Below are positions 16,093 through 24,392 of a DNA stretch of 32,308 nt, in pieces. Position 1 is the first letter of the stretch. Every line of letters starts with the position of its first letter. The stretch spans positions 1-32,308 of the forward strand of contig JAAFID010000020.1 in assembly GCA_013297765.1 (NCBI GenBank). The letters run 5' to 3'. Position numbers and translations under genes: made by a program. Source of the DNA: Cytophagales bacterium. Lineage in GTDB: Bacteria > Bacteroidota > Bacteroidia > Cytophagales > Cytophagaceae. The notes beneath the pieces are model-generated. The model saw only the letters and a list, made by a program, of their open reading frames with translations. It did no database searches and was not told the origin of the DNA.

Positions 16093-17245
16093 TATGTTTT
16101 AGTAGTTCGCTCAAGGTACAAGTTAAATCGTCTATTTCCTTTTTGGTATTGTAGGCGTGCAAGCATATTCTCAATCGCTCTTCGCCAGCCTTTACTGTTG
16201 GCGAAAGTATGGCACGTACTTCAAATTTTTTGTTTCTCAATTGTGCTGCAACTCTTTTAGCACGTTCATTGCCGCTAGTAGTTATTACCTGAATAGCACT
16301 ATTGCTAGGCTGTAGTAGGGATAAGTAGGAACTGTTATATTTCGCAAACAATTTTTTAAATAAATCTATATTGGCAAATAATGCTTGTCGTTCATGGGTA
16401 TTTGATTGAAGGTAGTCAAAAGCACTAGCTATTGCTACGTAGCTATGAAGCGGCATGGCTGTGGTGTATATAAAAGGTCTTGCAAAATTAATCAAATAAT
16501 CTTTTAGCAATTGGCTGCCGCAAATACATGCTCCATGCACACCCATTCCCTTGCCGAAGGTATAAATTCGAGCAAAAATTTTGTCGTGAAGATTTTTTTC
16601 GCATAGTATTCCATTGCCATTATTGCCCCACAAGCCTGTGCTATGGGCCTCGTCTAATATAATGTGTGCATGGTATTTTTCGCAGACCTCAATCAATGAT
16701 TCCAAGGGGCACATGTCGCCATCCATAGAATAGATTGATTCTACCACTACAAATTTTTCACCCTCAGCATGTATTAGTTTTTTTTCTAAATCTTCCAAAT
16801 CGTTGTGTCGAAATGACAAACGTTTAGCAAAGCTAAGCCTAGCACCGTCTATCAAACTAGCATGAATTAACTCATCGCAAATGATGGTATCTGATTTTTG
16901 TGGTACACAAGATAGTATCGAAAGATTTGCATTATAGCCCGAATTGAAAATTAAAGCTGCTTCAGCTTTAAAAATAGCTGCTAATTTTTGTTCTACGTAT
17001 TCGGCATATTTATGATTTCCAGAAAGTAGTCTTGACCCTGTTGAGCCATTGATTTTATTGGATTCTTGTAAATTTAGAAATGAAGCATCAATTGATATTT
17101 TCAAATCTTTACTACGTGCTAGACCTAGGTAATCGTTGGATAAAAAGTCTATTCTATCTTCATCAATGCTCATCGCCCGCAGATTGCCTAATAATTTTCT
17201 TTCATTAAGTTTTTTTTCCAGTATATGTATTTCTCTGAAAAGCAT
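16073..17245 (-). CDS. bioF: 8-amino-7-oxononanoate synthase
   Basis: PLP enzyme that joins pimeloyl-thioester and alanine to 8-amino-7-oxononanoate, the first step of biotin ring assembly. 390 residues. FLSNDYLGLA (~34-43), GSTGSRLLSGNH (~67-78), LDEAHSTGLWG (~197-207) and YTFGKGMGVHGA (Lys232, the Schiff-base lysine) are visible in order. It is the first gene of the biotin run and overlaps bioD by 20 nt. A related enzyme, 2-amino-3-ketobutyrate CoA ligase, has the same fold, but the bioD and bioA neighbours settle the call. A 12-bp perfect inverted repeat lies 22 nt before the start codon. Confidence 0.95.
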   Translation of the reverse strand: MLFREIHILEKKLNERKLLGNLRAMSIDEDRIDFLSNDYLGLARSKDLKISIDASFLNLQESNKINGSTGSRLLSGNHKYAEYVEQKLAAIFKAEAALIFNSGYNANLSILSCVPQKSDTIICDELIHASLIDGARLSFAKRLSFRHNDLEDLEKKLIHAEGEKFVVVESIYSMDGDMCPLESLIEVCEKYHAHIILDEAHSTGLWGNNGNGILCEKNLHDKIFARIYTFGKGMGVHGACICGSQLLKDYLINFARPFIYTTAMPLHSYVAIASAFDYLQSNTHERQALFANIDLFKKLFAKYNSSYLSLLQPSNSAIQVITTSGNERAKRVAAQLRNKKFEVRAILSPTVKAGEERLRICLHAYNTKKEIDDLTCTLSELLKHNDTILL

Positions 17246-17266
17246 AGTTTATTGGGCGATAATAAT

Positions 17267-17300
17267 AATTGCCAGCAACCATATCTGTTTGCTGGCAATT
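17267..17300. repeat. 12-bp perfect inverted repeat before bioF (operator or terminator)
   Basis: AATTGCCAGCAA (17267-17278) and TTGCTGGCAATT (17289-17300) are exact complements around a 10-nt loop. On the minus strand the stem is followed by ATTATTATTAT, not a solid T-tract, so it may be the terminator of the TerB-like gene or a control site for the biotin genes. It does not match the TTGTAAAC...GTTTACAA pattern known for BirA operators. Confidence 0.7.
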
Positions 17301-17347
17301 TATAGGTAGTTTGTTTAACGACTGATAAAAAACAAAATTCAGAACGA

Positions 17348-17782
17348 TTAAAATTTAAGGAAATTAGATACATCGGCTTTGATGCTCTCTCTATTCAATC
17401 CATTAGCAATATTCATAGATATTTTTCTTACCAAAACACCTACAATGGCTTTTTTAAAGCCCAGTCTTTCGGCCATATTCATACAAAAATCTATTTCGCT
17501 TTCATGAATAATACCATCCACCAACATTAAATGAACCAAATCAAACAAATCATCGAAACGCTCAGAATCGTTAAGCGGTATATGTGCTTCTGAGGTACTT
17601 GTTTCTTCTATGATATCTTCTACCAACTCTTCTGATAAACCATTTCGCTCACCAATTTTATATATCAATTCCCTTTCAGTTTTTGCTATAAAATTATCAA
17701 CTTTAGAAAGGGCTACAAGATTTTTTAGATGTGCTTTAACTAGTCGAACATCTTTATTTGAAAACAAATCCATTAGGGACAT
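17348..17782 (-). CDS. TerB-like all-helical protein
   Basis: 144 residues, no signal peptide, presumably cytoplasmic. The layout is two repeats of paired helices with acidic turns: AHLKNLVALSKVDNFIAKTE (~17-36), then FDLVHLMLVDGIIHESEIDF (~79-98). Both carry the 'D-G/N-x-I-x-x-x-E' type turn characteristic of the tellurite-resistance TerB fold, in which acidic residues may bind a metal. No other ter gene is near, so tellurite resistance is not implied; stand-alone TerB-like proteins usually have unknown roles. It lies 97 nt downstream of cdsA. A 13-bp direct repeat sits just before its start. Confidence 0.65.
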   Translation of the reverse strand: MSLMDLFSNKDVRLVKAHLKNLVALSKVDNFIAKTERELIYKIGERNGLSEELVEDIIEETSTSEAHIPLNDSERFDDLFDLVHLMLVDGIIHESEIDFCMNMAERLGFKKAIVGVLVRKISMNIANGLNRESIKADVSNFLKF

Positions 17783-17797
17783 AAAAGAGAAAATTAT

Positions 17798-17833
17798 AAT
17801 TTAACAAAAAGATTTTTTTGAATTTAACAAAAA
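17798..17833. repeat. 13-bp direct repeat before the TerB-like gene
   Basis: AATTTAACAAAAA occurs at 17798-17810 and again at 17821-17833, a period of 23 bp. The copies lie 16 to 51 bp upstream of the TerB-like start codon on the minus strand, where a promoter or paired binding sites would be expected. The bases are simple and A-rich, so chance is possible. Confidence 0.45.
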
Positions 17834-17879
17834 CATTACAATATAGTTGTAGTTATATCTTGAAACCCTTACATGCCTC

Positions 17880-18716
17880 TTACACCAATAATTTCAAAAA
17901 TGCAGCCACAAAGGGCGAGGCCAATAACAAGCCGTCAAAACGGTCAAGAAACCCGCCGTGGCCAGGTATAGACTGTGCAGAATCTTTAAGGGCCAAACTT
18001 CTTTTCAACATTGACTCTACTAGGTCGCCATAACTACCTGCAACAACAATAATGATTGATAACCCAAGCCAATGCAGGGTGTCGAGGGTAGTAGAAAACC
18101 AATAGTGAAGCAACATGGAAAATGCACAGGTAAATAATGCACCACCAATAGCTCCTTCCCAAGTTTTTTTGGGAGATACCCTAGGAAAAAGTGGATGTTT
18201 GCCAAGATATTTTCCAAAGAAATACCCTCCAACATCGTTTGCCCATAGCAATAGCAATATGCCTAGTACTATTCTAAAATTGTAATCACCACTTATGAAA
18301 GCTGAAACATTCATCAATGCAAAAGGTACGGCAATGTAGATGTTGCCTAAAAAAGCGAATGCAATATTTACAAATGGTTTTTCATTGTTTTTGAATAATT
18401 CGATTAAAAAAAGTAGAAAAAGAAATGGGAAAAGTAGATAATAATAATTGAACGTGAGCACTTTTTTCTCTAGCAAAAAAAGTAATGTAAAAATCATCAT
18501 ACCAGAAGTGATACCAAATAGTTTGTTGGGTTTGATGCCTGCTTGCTGTATGAGATTGTAAAATTCCCTAAGGGCAAAAAAACAAATACTAAAGAATAGA
18601 AAAAAATAGGTCCATTCGCTGAAACAAATAAGAAAAACAATCAATGCAGCACCAGGTAGCCCAATAGCAAAGCGTTGCTGAAGGTTAGTTAGTTTATTGA
18701 GAAATGAAAATGCCAT
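17880..18716 (-). CDS. cdsA: Phosphatidate cytidylyltransferase
   Basis: Makes CDP-diacylglycerol from phosphatidic acid and CTP, the entry point to all phospholipids; inner-membrane enzyme. 278 residues with about eight membrane spans. The family signature sits near the C-terminus: SMLKRSLALKDSAQSIPGHG followed by GFLDRFDGL, carrying the metal-binding KDS and GHGGxLDRxD elements. A conserved WEGAIGG (~184-190) and NDVGGYFFGK (~158-167) precede it. It starts 9 nt after the CPBP protease gene ends, so the two are surely cotranscribed. Confidence 0.95.
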   Translation of the reverse strand: MAFSFLNKLTNLQQRFAIGLPGAALIVFLICFSEWTYFFLFFSICFFALREFYNLIQQAGIKPNKLFGITSGMMIFTLLFLLEKKVLTFNYYYLLFPFLFLLFLIELFKNNEKPFVNIAFAFLGNIYIAVPFALMNVSAFISGDYNFRIVLGILLLLWANDVGGYFFGKYLGKHPLFPRVSPKKTWEGAIGGALFTCAFSMLLHYWFSTTLDTLHWLGLSIIIVVAGSYGDLVESMLKRSLALKDSAQSIPGHGGFLDRFDGLLLASPFVAAFLKLLV

Positions 18717-18725
18717 GAGATAAAT

Positions 18726-19679
18726 TCAAATATTAGTATGTGTTTTTGGTAGTCTATCTATTCCTTTACATTTGATTACAAAAAGCCAAACTAACCAAAC
18801 TAGAATAGAACTACAAATAATAACTACACCTATTGGGGCTTGTTGTTCGGTGTCTAATGCATCGACTACGCCTTGCTGCCTTTGCCAATTGACCACGAGT
18901 AGTGTAGTAGCATTGTTTACAAAGTGCATCAATATGGGCAACCACAAATTGCCTGACAAATGATAAATATAGCCAAAGAGTATGCCTAAAAACATTCGAG
19001 GAATAAATCCAAAAAATTGAAAATGAATGAAACTAAATAAAAATCCAGTAAGCCAAATGGCAAGATGAGTGTGATGAAAAATAGTTTTTAACCGATTTTG
19101 AATAATGCCCCGAAAAAGAAACTCTTCGCCTACAGCAGGTAGTATAGCTATTACTAGTAGTGCTAATAGAGATTGGGTAGGGCTTTGAAAATAAACCATC
19201 AATTCGGTCAATTGCTTTGCCTCTGCCTCAGATTTCTGCATCCACAAAAGCAGTTGGCTCATGCCTGGAAGGTGATACAGTATTTGCTTGTTCAGTTCGG
19301 CCAAAAATCCTATAGCAGGAAAAGCAAACAGCCCTATAGCAACGGCAAGTGTCATTAATAAAGGTTGAGCGGTAATCGTAAAGTGAATGCTGTAAAATAA
19401 ATCCTTTAAAAAATATTTGACATACAAATAAGGAAGAAAAATAAATGAAGTAAGTGCAGTAAGCATTTGTGCTATTAGTAGATAACTATTGTTGCCAGCA
19501 TTCGATTTTAAAATTTCAAAAAGAGAAGCAGTTGTTGCAAAAGATTTGCCCATCATCAATTGCAACGATTGCATAAAAACGACTGAACCCAATATGACAA
19601 AACCAAACAAAACCATAAGCAATGATAGTAGTTGTAAGGCTTTATCCAATGGTGTTTCAGCACTTAGGTTATTGTGCAT
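18726..19679 (-). CDS. CPBP-family intramembrane metalloprotease
   Basis: Membrane protein of the CPBP (Abi / Rce1-like) family, 317 residues with about eight spans. The three family motifs are visible: GEEFLFRG (EExxxR motif, ~183-190), FSFIHFQFFG (the FxxxH motif, ~213-222) and LMHFVNNA (HxxxN/B-type motif, ~253-260). The Glu and His residues bind the catalytic metal. Substrate unknown; such proteins process prenylated or membrane proteins or, in some bacteria, protect against peptide toxins. Cotranscribed with cdsA. It diverges from dusB across a 138-bp gap. Confidence 0.88.
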   Translation of the reverse strand: MHNNLSAETPLDKALQLLSLLMVLFGFVILGSVVFMQSLQLMMGKSFATTASLFEILKSNAGNNSYLLIAQMLTALTSFIFLPYLYVKYFLKDLFYSIHFTITAQPLLMTLAVAIGLFAFPAIGFLAELNKQILYHLPGMSQLLLWMQKSEAEAKQLTELMVYFQSPTQSLLALLVIAILPAVGEEFLFRGIIQNRLKTIFHHTHLAIWLTGFLFSFIHFQFFGFIPRMFLGILFGYIYHLSGNLWLPILMHFVNNATTLLVVNWQRQQGVVDALDTEQQAPIGVVIICSSILVWLVWLFVIKCKGIDRLPKTHTNI

Positions 19680-19817
19680 AAAAAAGGTAAATTTGAATTA
19701 AAATAAATGCTGTTGTTGCGATTACAATATTATATCACCATCAACATGCTGCTACAGCTAAATTACTAAATATCGTTGTAGATAAAACCATAACCGTACA
19801 CATAATCTTTTCGCCTT

Positions 19818-20816
19818 ATGGCAAAAATTGGAACTATAGAACTTGGCGACTGTCCCCTATTGCTTGCACCCATGGAAGATGTGAGCGACCCTCCATTTCG
19901 TGCTGTATGTAAAGAGTACGGTGCAGACCTCATGTACACCGAATTCATATCTTCAGAAGGGCTAATTCGCAATGCGGATAAAAGCATGCATAAACTTGAT
20001 ATATTCGATTATGAAAGGCCTGTGGGAATTCAAATATTTGGTGATAATATAGAGTCGATGCGCATCGCTACTGAAATTGCTGAAAATGCACAACCCGACT
20101 TGATAGACATCAATTATGGTTGCCCAGTAAAAAAGGTAGTTTGCAAAGGAGCCGGTGCTGCCATATTGCTAGACTTGCCCAAGATGCAGAAAATGACTGC
20201 CGAGATAGTAAAGGCCACAAAACTGCCCGTAACTGTAAAAACCCGCCTTGGCTGGGATGAACACAATATTAAAATACTAGAAGTAGCCCAACGATTGCAA
20301 GATGTAGGAGTGCAGGCACTTACTATACATGCAAGAACTAGACACCAATTGTACAAAGGCAAAGCGGACTGGTCTTACATAGCTCAGGTAAAAGAGGCTG
20401 CCAACATTCATATTCCTATTTTTGGAAATGGCGATGTAGATTCGCCCGAGGTAGCACTAGAGTACAGAAATAAATATGGTGCAGATGGCTTGATGATAGG
20501 CCGAGCAGCCATTGGGTATCCTTGGATATTTAACGAAATAAAACATTATTTTGCTACAGGCCAAAGACTAGACAAGCCAACGATAGCCGAGAGAGTAAAG
20601 GTTTGCAGTTCTCATTTGAAAAAGTCTATCGAATGGAAAGGGGACAAGATTGGTATTTTTGAAATGCGACCACATTACACCAATTATTTTCGAGGAATCA
20701 CTAATTTCAAACCATTTAGGGCAAGGTTGGTAGAGGGCAAATGCGAAGAAGAAGTAATTTCAATACTAGAAGAAATTATAGACCATCAAGATGAATTAGT
20801 TGCGGTAGAGTGTTAA
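19818..20816 (+). CDS. dusB: tRNA-dihydrouridine synthase (DusB type)
   Basis: FMN enzyme that reduces uridine in the D-loop of tRNA. 332 residues, the normal length. APMEDVSDPPFR (~16-27) begins the TIM barrel, DINYGCPVKKV (Cys102 is the catalytic acid), VKTRLGWDE (~136-144), LTIHARTR (~169-176), FGNGDV (~206-211) and MIGRAAIGYPWIF (~230-242) hold the FMN and tRNA-binding parts. The Bacteroidota protein is usually called DusB; which D positions it modifies is not readable. It converges with the GDP-fucose synthase gene with only 32 nt between, where no clear terminator is seen. Confidence 0.93.
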   Translation: MAKIGTIELGDCPLLLAPMEDVSDPPFRAVCKEYGADLMYTEFISSEGLIRNADKSMHKLDIFDYERPVGIQIFGDNIESMRIATEIAENAQPDLIDINYGCPVKKVVCKGAGAAILLDLPKMQKMTAEIVKATKLPVTVKTRLGWDEHNIKILEVAQRLQDVGVQALTIHARTRHQLYKGKADWSYIAQVKEAANIHIPIFGNGDVDSPEVALEYRNKYGADGLMIGRAAIGYPWIFNEIKHYFATGQRLDKPTIAERVKVCSSHLKKSIEWKGDKIGIFEMRPHYTNYFRGITNFKPFRARLVEGKCEEEVISILEEIIDHQDELVAVEC

Positions 20817-20848
20817 AGATTTTCACATTTTCAAATCAATTATTGATG

Positions 20849-21784
20849 CTAAACAGTTACAAACTTTTCCTTCACCTCTTCATATACCTTCTGAATACCT
20901 TGTTTTAGCGATATACTGTGTTTCCAACCTAGGCTTTGCAGCTTGGCTACATCCATTAATTTTCTAGGCGTGCCATCAGGCTTGCTTGCATTAAAAATCA
21001 ATTGACCATCATATCCTACAATATCTTTGATGAGTAAAGCAAGGTCTTTGATAGAAATATCTTCGCCTGTTCCAATGTTTAAGAAAGCCTCGTCGCTATA
21101 TGTTTCCATAAGGAAATAACAGGCATCTGCTAAATCATCTACATATAAGAATTCTCTTTTGGGCGTACCCGAACCCCAAATCTCTACTTGTGGGTTATTG
21201 TTTGATTTTGCCTCATGAAATTTACGAATCAATGCTGGCAGAACGTGCGAATTGTTTAAATCATAATTATCGTTGGGGCCATACAAATTGGTGGGCATTA
21301 CTGATATAAAATTACACCCGTATTGGCTACGATAGGCTTCACACATTTTGATGCCTGTAATTTTTGCTATAGCATAAGGCTCATTGGTATGCTCCAATAC
21401 CCCAGTCAATAGGCTGTTTTCGGCCATTGGTTGAGCAGCAAATTTGGGATAGATACACGACGAACCTAGAAACATCAACTTTGTAACCCCATGCAAATAA
21501 GCAGCATGAATAATGTTGGTTTGAATCATCAAATTGTCATAAATAAACTCAGCACGAAATGTATTGTTGGCATGAATACCGCCTACTTTGGCTGCTGCCA
21601 GAAAAATATATTCAGGTTTTTCGCTTTCAAAAAAATCATTTACCTGCTGCTGATTTCGCAAATCTAATGTTGCCGACCTGCGTGTGACGATGTTGGTGTA
21701 CCCTTCTTTTTCAAGTTTTCTAACTATTGCCGAACCCACCATGCCATGATGGCCACATACGTATATTTTTGAATCTTTTTTCAT
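20849..21784 (-). CDS. fcl: GDP-L-fucose synthase
   Basis: NADPH-dependent epimerase-reductase that converts GDP-4-keto-6-deoxymannose to GDP-L-fucose for surface polysaccharides. 311 residues, an extended short-chain dehydrogenase. The nucleotide loop is [15 protein letters not shown] (GxxGxxG, ~11-25), with [14 protein letters not shown] (~60-73), [10 protein letters not shown] (Ser of the catalytic set, ~105-114) and PYAIAKITG (YxxxK, ~136-144). The partner Gmd (GDP-mannose dehydratase) is not in the window. A TAAATTTG box on the minus strand (21836-21829) could be its promoter. It appears to be transcribed alone. Confidence 0.94.
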   Translation of the reverse strand: MKKDSKIYVCGHHGMVGSAIVRKLEKEGYTNIVTRRSATLDLRNQQQVNDFFESEKPEYIFLAAAKVGGIHANNTFRAEFIYDNLMIQTNIIHAAYLHGVTKLMFLGSSCIYPKFAAQPMAENSLLTGVLEHTNEPYAIAKITGIKMCEAYRSQYGCNFISVMPTNLYGPNDNYDLNNSHVLPALIRKFHEAKSNNNPQVEIWGSGTPKREFLYVDDLADACYFLMETYSDEAFLNIGTGEDISIKDLALLIKDIVGYDGQLIFNASKPDGTPRKLMDVAKLQSLGWKHSISLKQGIQKVYEEVKEKFVTV

Positions 21785-21828
21785 ACAAATTTGCTATTTC
21801 TTAGACAATGTTAAGTCTTTCTCAACTT

Positions 21829-21836
21829 CAAATTTA
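21829..21836 (-). promoter_or_regulatory. TAnnTTTG-type -7 element before fcl
   Basis: Read on the minus strand the bases are TAAATTTG, an exact consensus match 44 nt before the fcl start codon. No TTG element is found at the expected upstream distance, so support is partial. Confidence 0.35.
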
Positions 21837-22003
21837 AGATGTTTCTGCTAAATATAGGAATGTTGATGGCGATAAGTTTTTCAAAACCCATATTTCCCTT
21901 TTGGCATACAAATGCTTATCTTTCGAGATGGTATAAGGTGTTGCCAAAACATTATTTTAATTCTTAGGCTCATCAATTTCTTTGCATTCAAAATATAATT
22001 CCA

Positions 22004-23704
22004 ATGAATTATTCTTTATCTCGATTAGTAATATTTTTTATATGTGTCACACTCGCAAATGTTGTAGCACTTTGCAAAGATGATTTTGAGACACAGTTCA
22101 ATCAAGGAAAGCAACTCTATATTCAATCAAAATATACCGAAGCTATGGCTACATTAATGCCCTTGACCAAAGAGACGAAGGGCAACAACTACGTTCAGGC
22201 GTCGCAATATTACTATGCTTTGGCAGCATTTAAAGATAAAAAGATGCAAGAGGCTTACTACATGTTGTTGCAACTAACACAAAAATATGGGAAATGGAAA
22301 GACATAGAAGAGGCTTATTATTTAGTGGCTGTAGTATCGTTTGAACTAAAAAAAAATAGATATGCTCTTAATTTTTTGAAAGACCGAACCGCCACATTGC
22401 AAAACGATATAGAAGATTTGAAAGTGTATTACCTTTCAAAACTTCAGCCTTTAGACACACTTATCGCATTGCAAAATGCCTATTCTAAAGACCTAGTAAT
22501 GGCAAAAGTACTTGCGAGTAGGCTACAACAGCTAAAGCCTATCAATGAAAAGCAAAATATGTTGTTGCAATATTTGGTTCAAGAATATAAACTAAAATTG
22601 AATACAGCCCCTGCCAATACTAAAGAGATAAAGACCGTTTACAATGTAGCAACATTATTTCCGTTTATGGTTGCTACCAATGATTTTGAGGGCTACACCA
22701 AAAACAATTCTTACGTTGCCGACTTATATTTAGGCATGAAGGAAGCATTAGATACTTTGAAAACAGAAGGTATCAACATTAATTTATATGCCTACGATAC
22801 AGAAAAAGACAACGGCAAGTTAGCCTCCTTGCTTCAAAGTGTAGAGCTGAAAAATGCTGACTTGCTGGTAGGACCTTTATTACCCAGTCAAGCTGTGGCA
22901 GTTGGTCAATATGCTAGGCAGAACGTTGTTTCTACAGTAAATCCTATATCTAACAATTCTAAACTGTTTGATCAAAATGATTTTGTTTATTTGTTTCAGC
23001 CTAGCCTAGAAATACAGGCTGGACAAGTAGCACAGTTGGTGAAAAAGCAATGGTTTAACAAAGAAAAAACCAAAGCAGCCATTTACTTTGGCGAATCGCC
23101 TCGTGATTCTTTGCTAGCCAAATATTACCGAGATTCGTTGCTTGCTCAAAAAATTCAAGTACCCATATTTGAAAAATTAAAAAAAGATAAGTTATTCAAA
23201 CTTTCTAGCAACCTTAGCGATTCAACCAAACTAAAGGGCTACACCCATGTATTTGTTGCTAGCAATGAAGAAATCATAGCAGCAACAGTGATTAGTGCTT
23301 TAGAAAAATCAATGAATCCTATTCCAGTAATTACTAGGGCAGAATGGCTGCAATTGACCACGCTAAATCTAGAGCAACTACAGAAGAGAAACGTTCATTT
23401 CATGTATCCAGAGTTTATTGACTATTCCAGTATTTTGGTAAAAAAATTTAAAGAAAACTTTGCCGCCAAATACAATGTACTGCCTTCGCAGTATGTATAT
23501 ATGGGTTATGATTTGATGTATTATTTTGCACATGTGATGAAAGAAAATGGTACTAATCTCAAAGCTGCGTTTACCAAACCCTCAGCAAAGAGAGCCATAT
23601 TCTTGTCTGCAATCAATTTTACCAATTCCAATTCCAATACCTACCTACCCATAGTAAAATTTGAAGAGATGAAACTTAAGGTGGTGAACCCAATGGAATA
23701 CTGA
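22004..23704 (+). CDS. Exported protein with N-terminal TPR-like helices and a C-terminal periplasmic-binding fold (LpoA-like layout)
   Basis: 566 residues. A signal peptide covers ~1-24 (RLVIFFICVTLANVVA); the cysteine that follows is not in a good lipobox. Residues ~25-200 are helical pairs of TPR type (QFNQGKQLYIQSKYTEAMAT and QYYYALAAFKDKKMQEAYYM are two repeats). Residues ~210-565 resemble type I periplasmic binding proteins: ATLFPFMVAT, then YLGMKEALDTLK, ADLLVGPLLPSQA and SQYVYMGYDLMYYF. This TPR-plus-binding-fold order is that of the E. coli lipoprotein LpoA, which activates a peptidoglycan synthase; amino-acid ABC transporter binding proteins lack the TPR part. Which role applies is inference. 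A TTTCTTTG box (21977-21984), one base off the -7 consensus, precedes it. Confidence 0.75.
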   Translation: MNYSLSRLVIFFICVTLANVVALCKDDFETQFNQGKQLYIQSKYTEAMATLMPLTKETKGNNYVQASQYYYALAAFKDKKMQEAYYMLLQLTQKYGKWKDIEEAYYLVAVVSFELKKNRYALNFLKDRTATLQNDIEDLKVYYLSKLQPLDTLIALQNAYSKDLVMAKVLASRLQQLKPINEKQNMLLQYLVQEYKLKLNTAPANTKEIKTVYNVATLFPFMVATNDFEGYTKNNSYVADLYLGMKEALDTLKTEGININLYAYDTEKDNGKLASLLQSVELKNADLLVGPLLPSQAVAVGQYARQNVVSTVNPISNNSKLFDQNDFVYLFQPSLEIQAGQVAQLVKKQWFNKEKTKAAIYFGESPRDSLLAKYYRDSLLAQKIQVPIFEKLKKDKLFKLSSNLSDSTKLKGYTHVFVASNEEIIAATVISALEKSMNPIPVITRAEWLQLTTLNLEQLQKRNVHFMYPEFIDYSSILVKKFKENFAAKYNVLPSQYVYMGYDLMYYFAHVMKENGTNLKAAFTKPSAKRAIFLSAINFTNSNSNTYLPIVKFEEMKLKVVNPMEY

Positions 23705-23803
23705 CAGCTAGAGGTATTTGGTTATGAAATTTAAGAATAAATTTGCTGGTGTTTTTTCATATTTGATAACAGTATTTGTTTGATTTTACTGTCTGTTTTA
23801 AGG

Positions 23804-24379
23804 TCAATTGTTGTTTCCCAAAATAGTAGCTTCTATAGTACTCGCAAAATGCAAATGCTCCAATGCTTGTACTTTTTTAGCTACCTCGTCAGCAGTGTCT
23901 GCAGGGGCTACATTGCAACTAGCTTGACATAGAATTTTGCCTTTGTCGTATTCGGTATTTACTAAATGAATGGTAATGCCACTTTCGGTTTCTTTATTTT
24001 CTACCACCGCCTCATGTACAAAATGTCCATACATTCCCTTGCCACCATATTTGGGCAATAGTGCTGGGTGAATGTTGATTATTTTGCAATCATAATAATC
24101 GACCAAATGTGGGGGAATGAGCCAAAGAAATCCAGCCAAAACCACCCAAGATATTTCATGTTTTTGCAGCGTTTTTAGTACCTCGCCATTTATAAATTCT
24201 GCTTTAGAGAATACATGATATGGAACGCCATAATTTTTTGCCCGCTCTATTGCAAAAGCTTTGGCAGTATTGGCGAGTAGTAGTGCTACTTCAATACTTG
24301 AATGGTGCTTAAAGTGTTCAAATATTTTTTCTGCATTGCTGCCAGAACCCGAACAAAAGATGGCAATTTTTATTTTCAT
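23804..24379 (-). CDS. purN: Phosphoribosylglycinamide formyltransferase
   Basis: Transfers a formyl group from 10-formyltetrahydrofolate to glycinamide ribonucleotide, the third step of purine synthesis. 191 residues, typical. FCSGSGSNAEKI (~8-19) binds the phosphate; INIHPALLPKYGG (~97-109) gives the catalytic Asn and His, and SGITIHLVNTEYDKGKIL (~129-146) the catalytic Asp. It starts 13 nt after the prenyltransferase gene ends, so the pair is cotranscribed. guaB, another purine gene, diverges from the same region. Confidence 0.95.
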   Translation of the reverse strand: MKIKIAIFCSGSGSNAEKIFEHFKHHSSIEVALLLANTAKAFAIERAKNYGVPYHVFSKAEFINGEVLKTLQKHEISWVVLAGFLWLIPPHLVDYYDCKIINIHPALLPKYGGKGMYGHFVHEAVVENKETESGITIHLVNTEYDKGKILCQASCNVAPADTADEVAKKVQALEHLHFASTIEATILGNNN

Positions 24380-24392
24380 TGATTAGTATTTT

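Noticed and set aside
17348-17782. Tellurite resistance role for the TerB-like protein
   Set aside because: No other ter genes are present, and the fold alone does not imply tellurite resistance.
19688-19695. TAAATTTG on the plus strand as the dusB promoter
   Set aside because: It matches the -7 consensus, but lies about 120 bp before dusB, directly before the divergent CPBP gene start, and has no TTG element at the right distance.
23769-23797. ACAGTA...TACTGT stem between the 22004-23704 gene and purN
   Set aside because: Only 6 bp with a 12-nt loop and a weak T run; too poor to call a terminator, although one is expected in this convergent gap.
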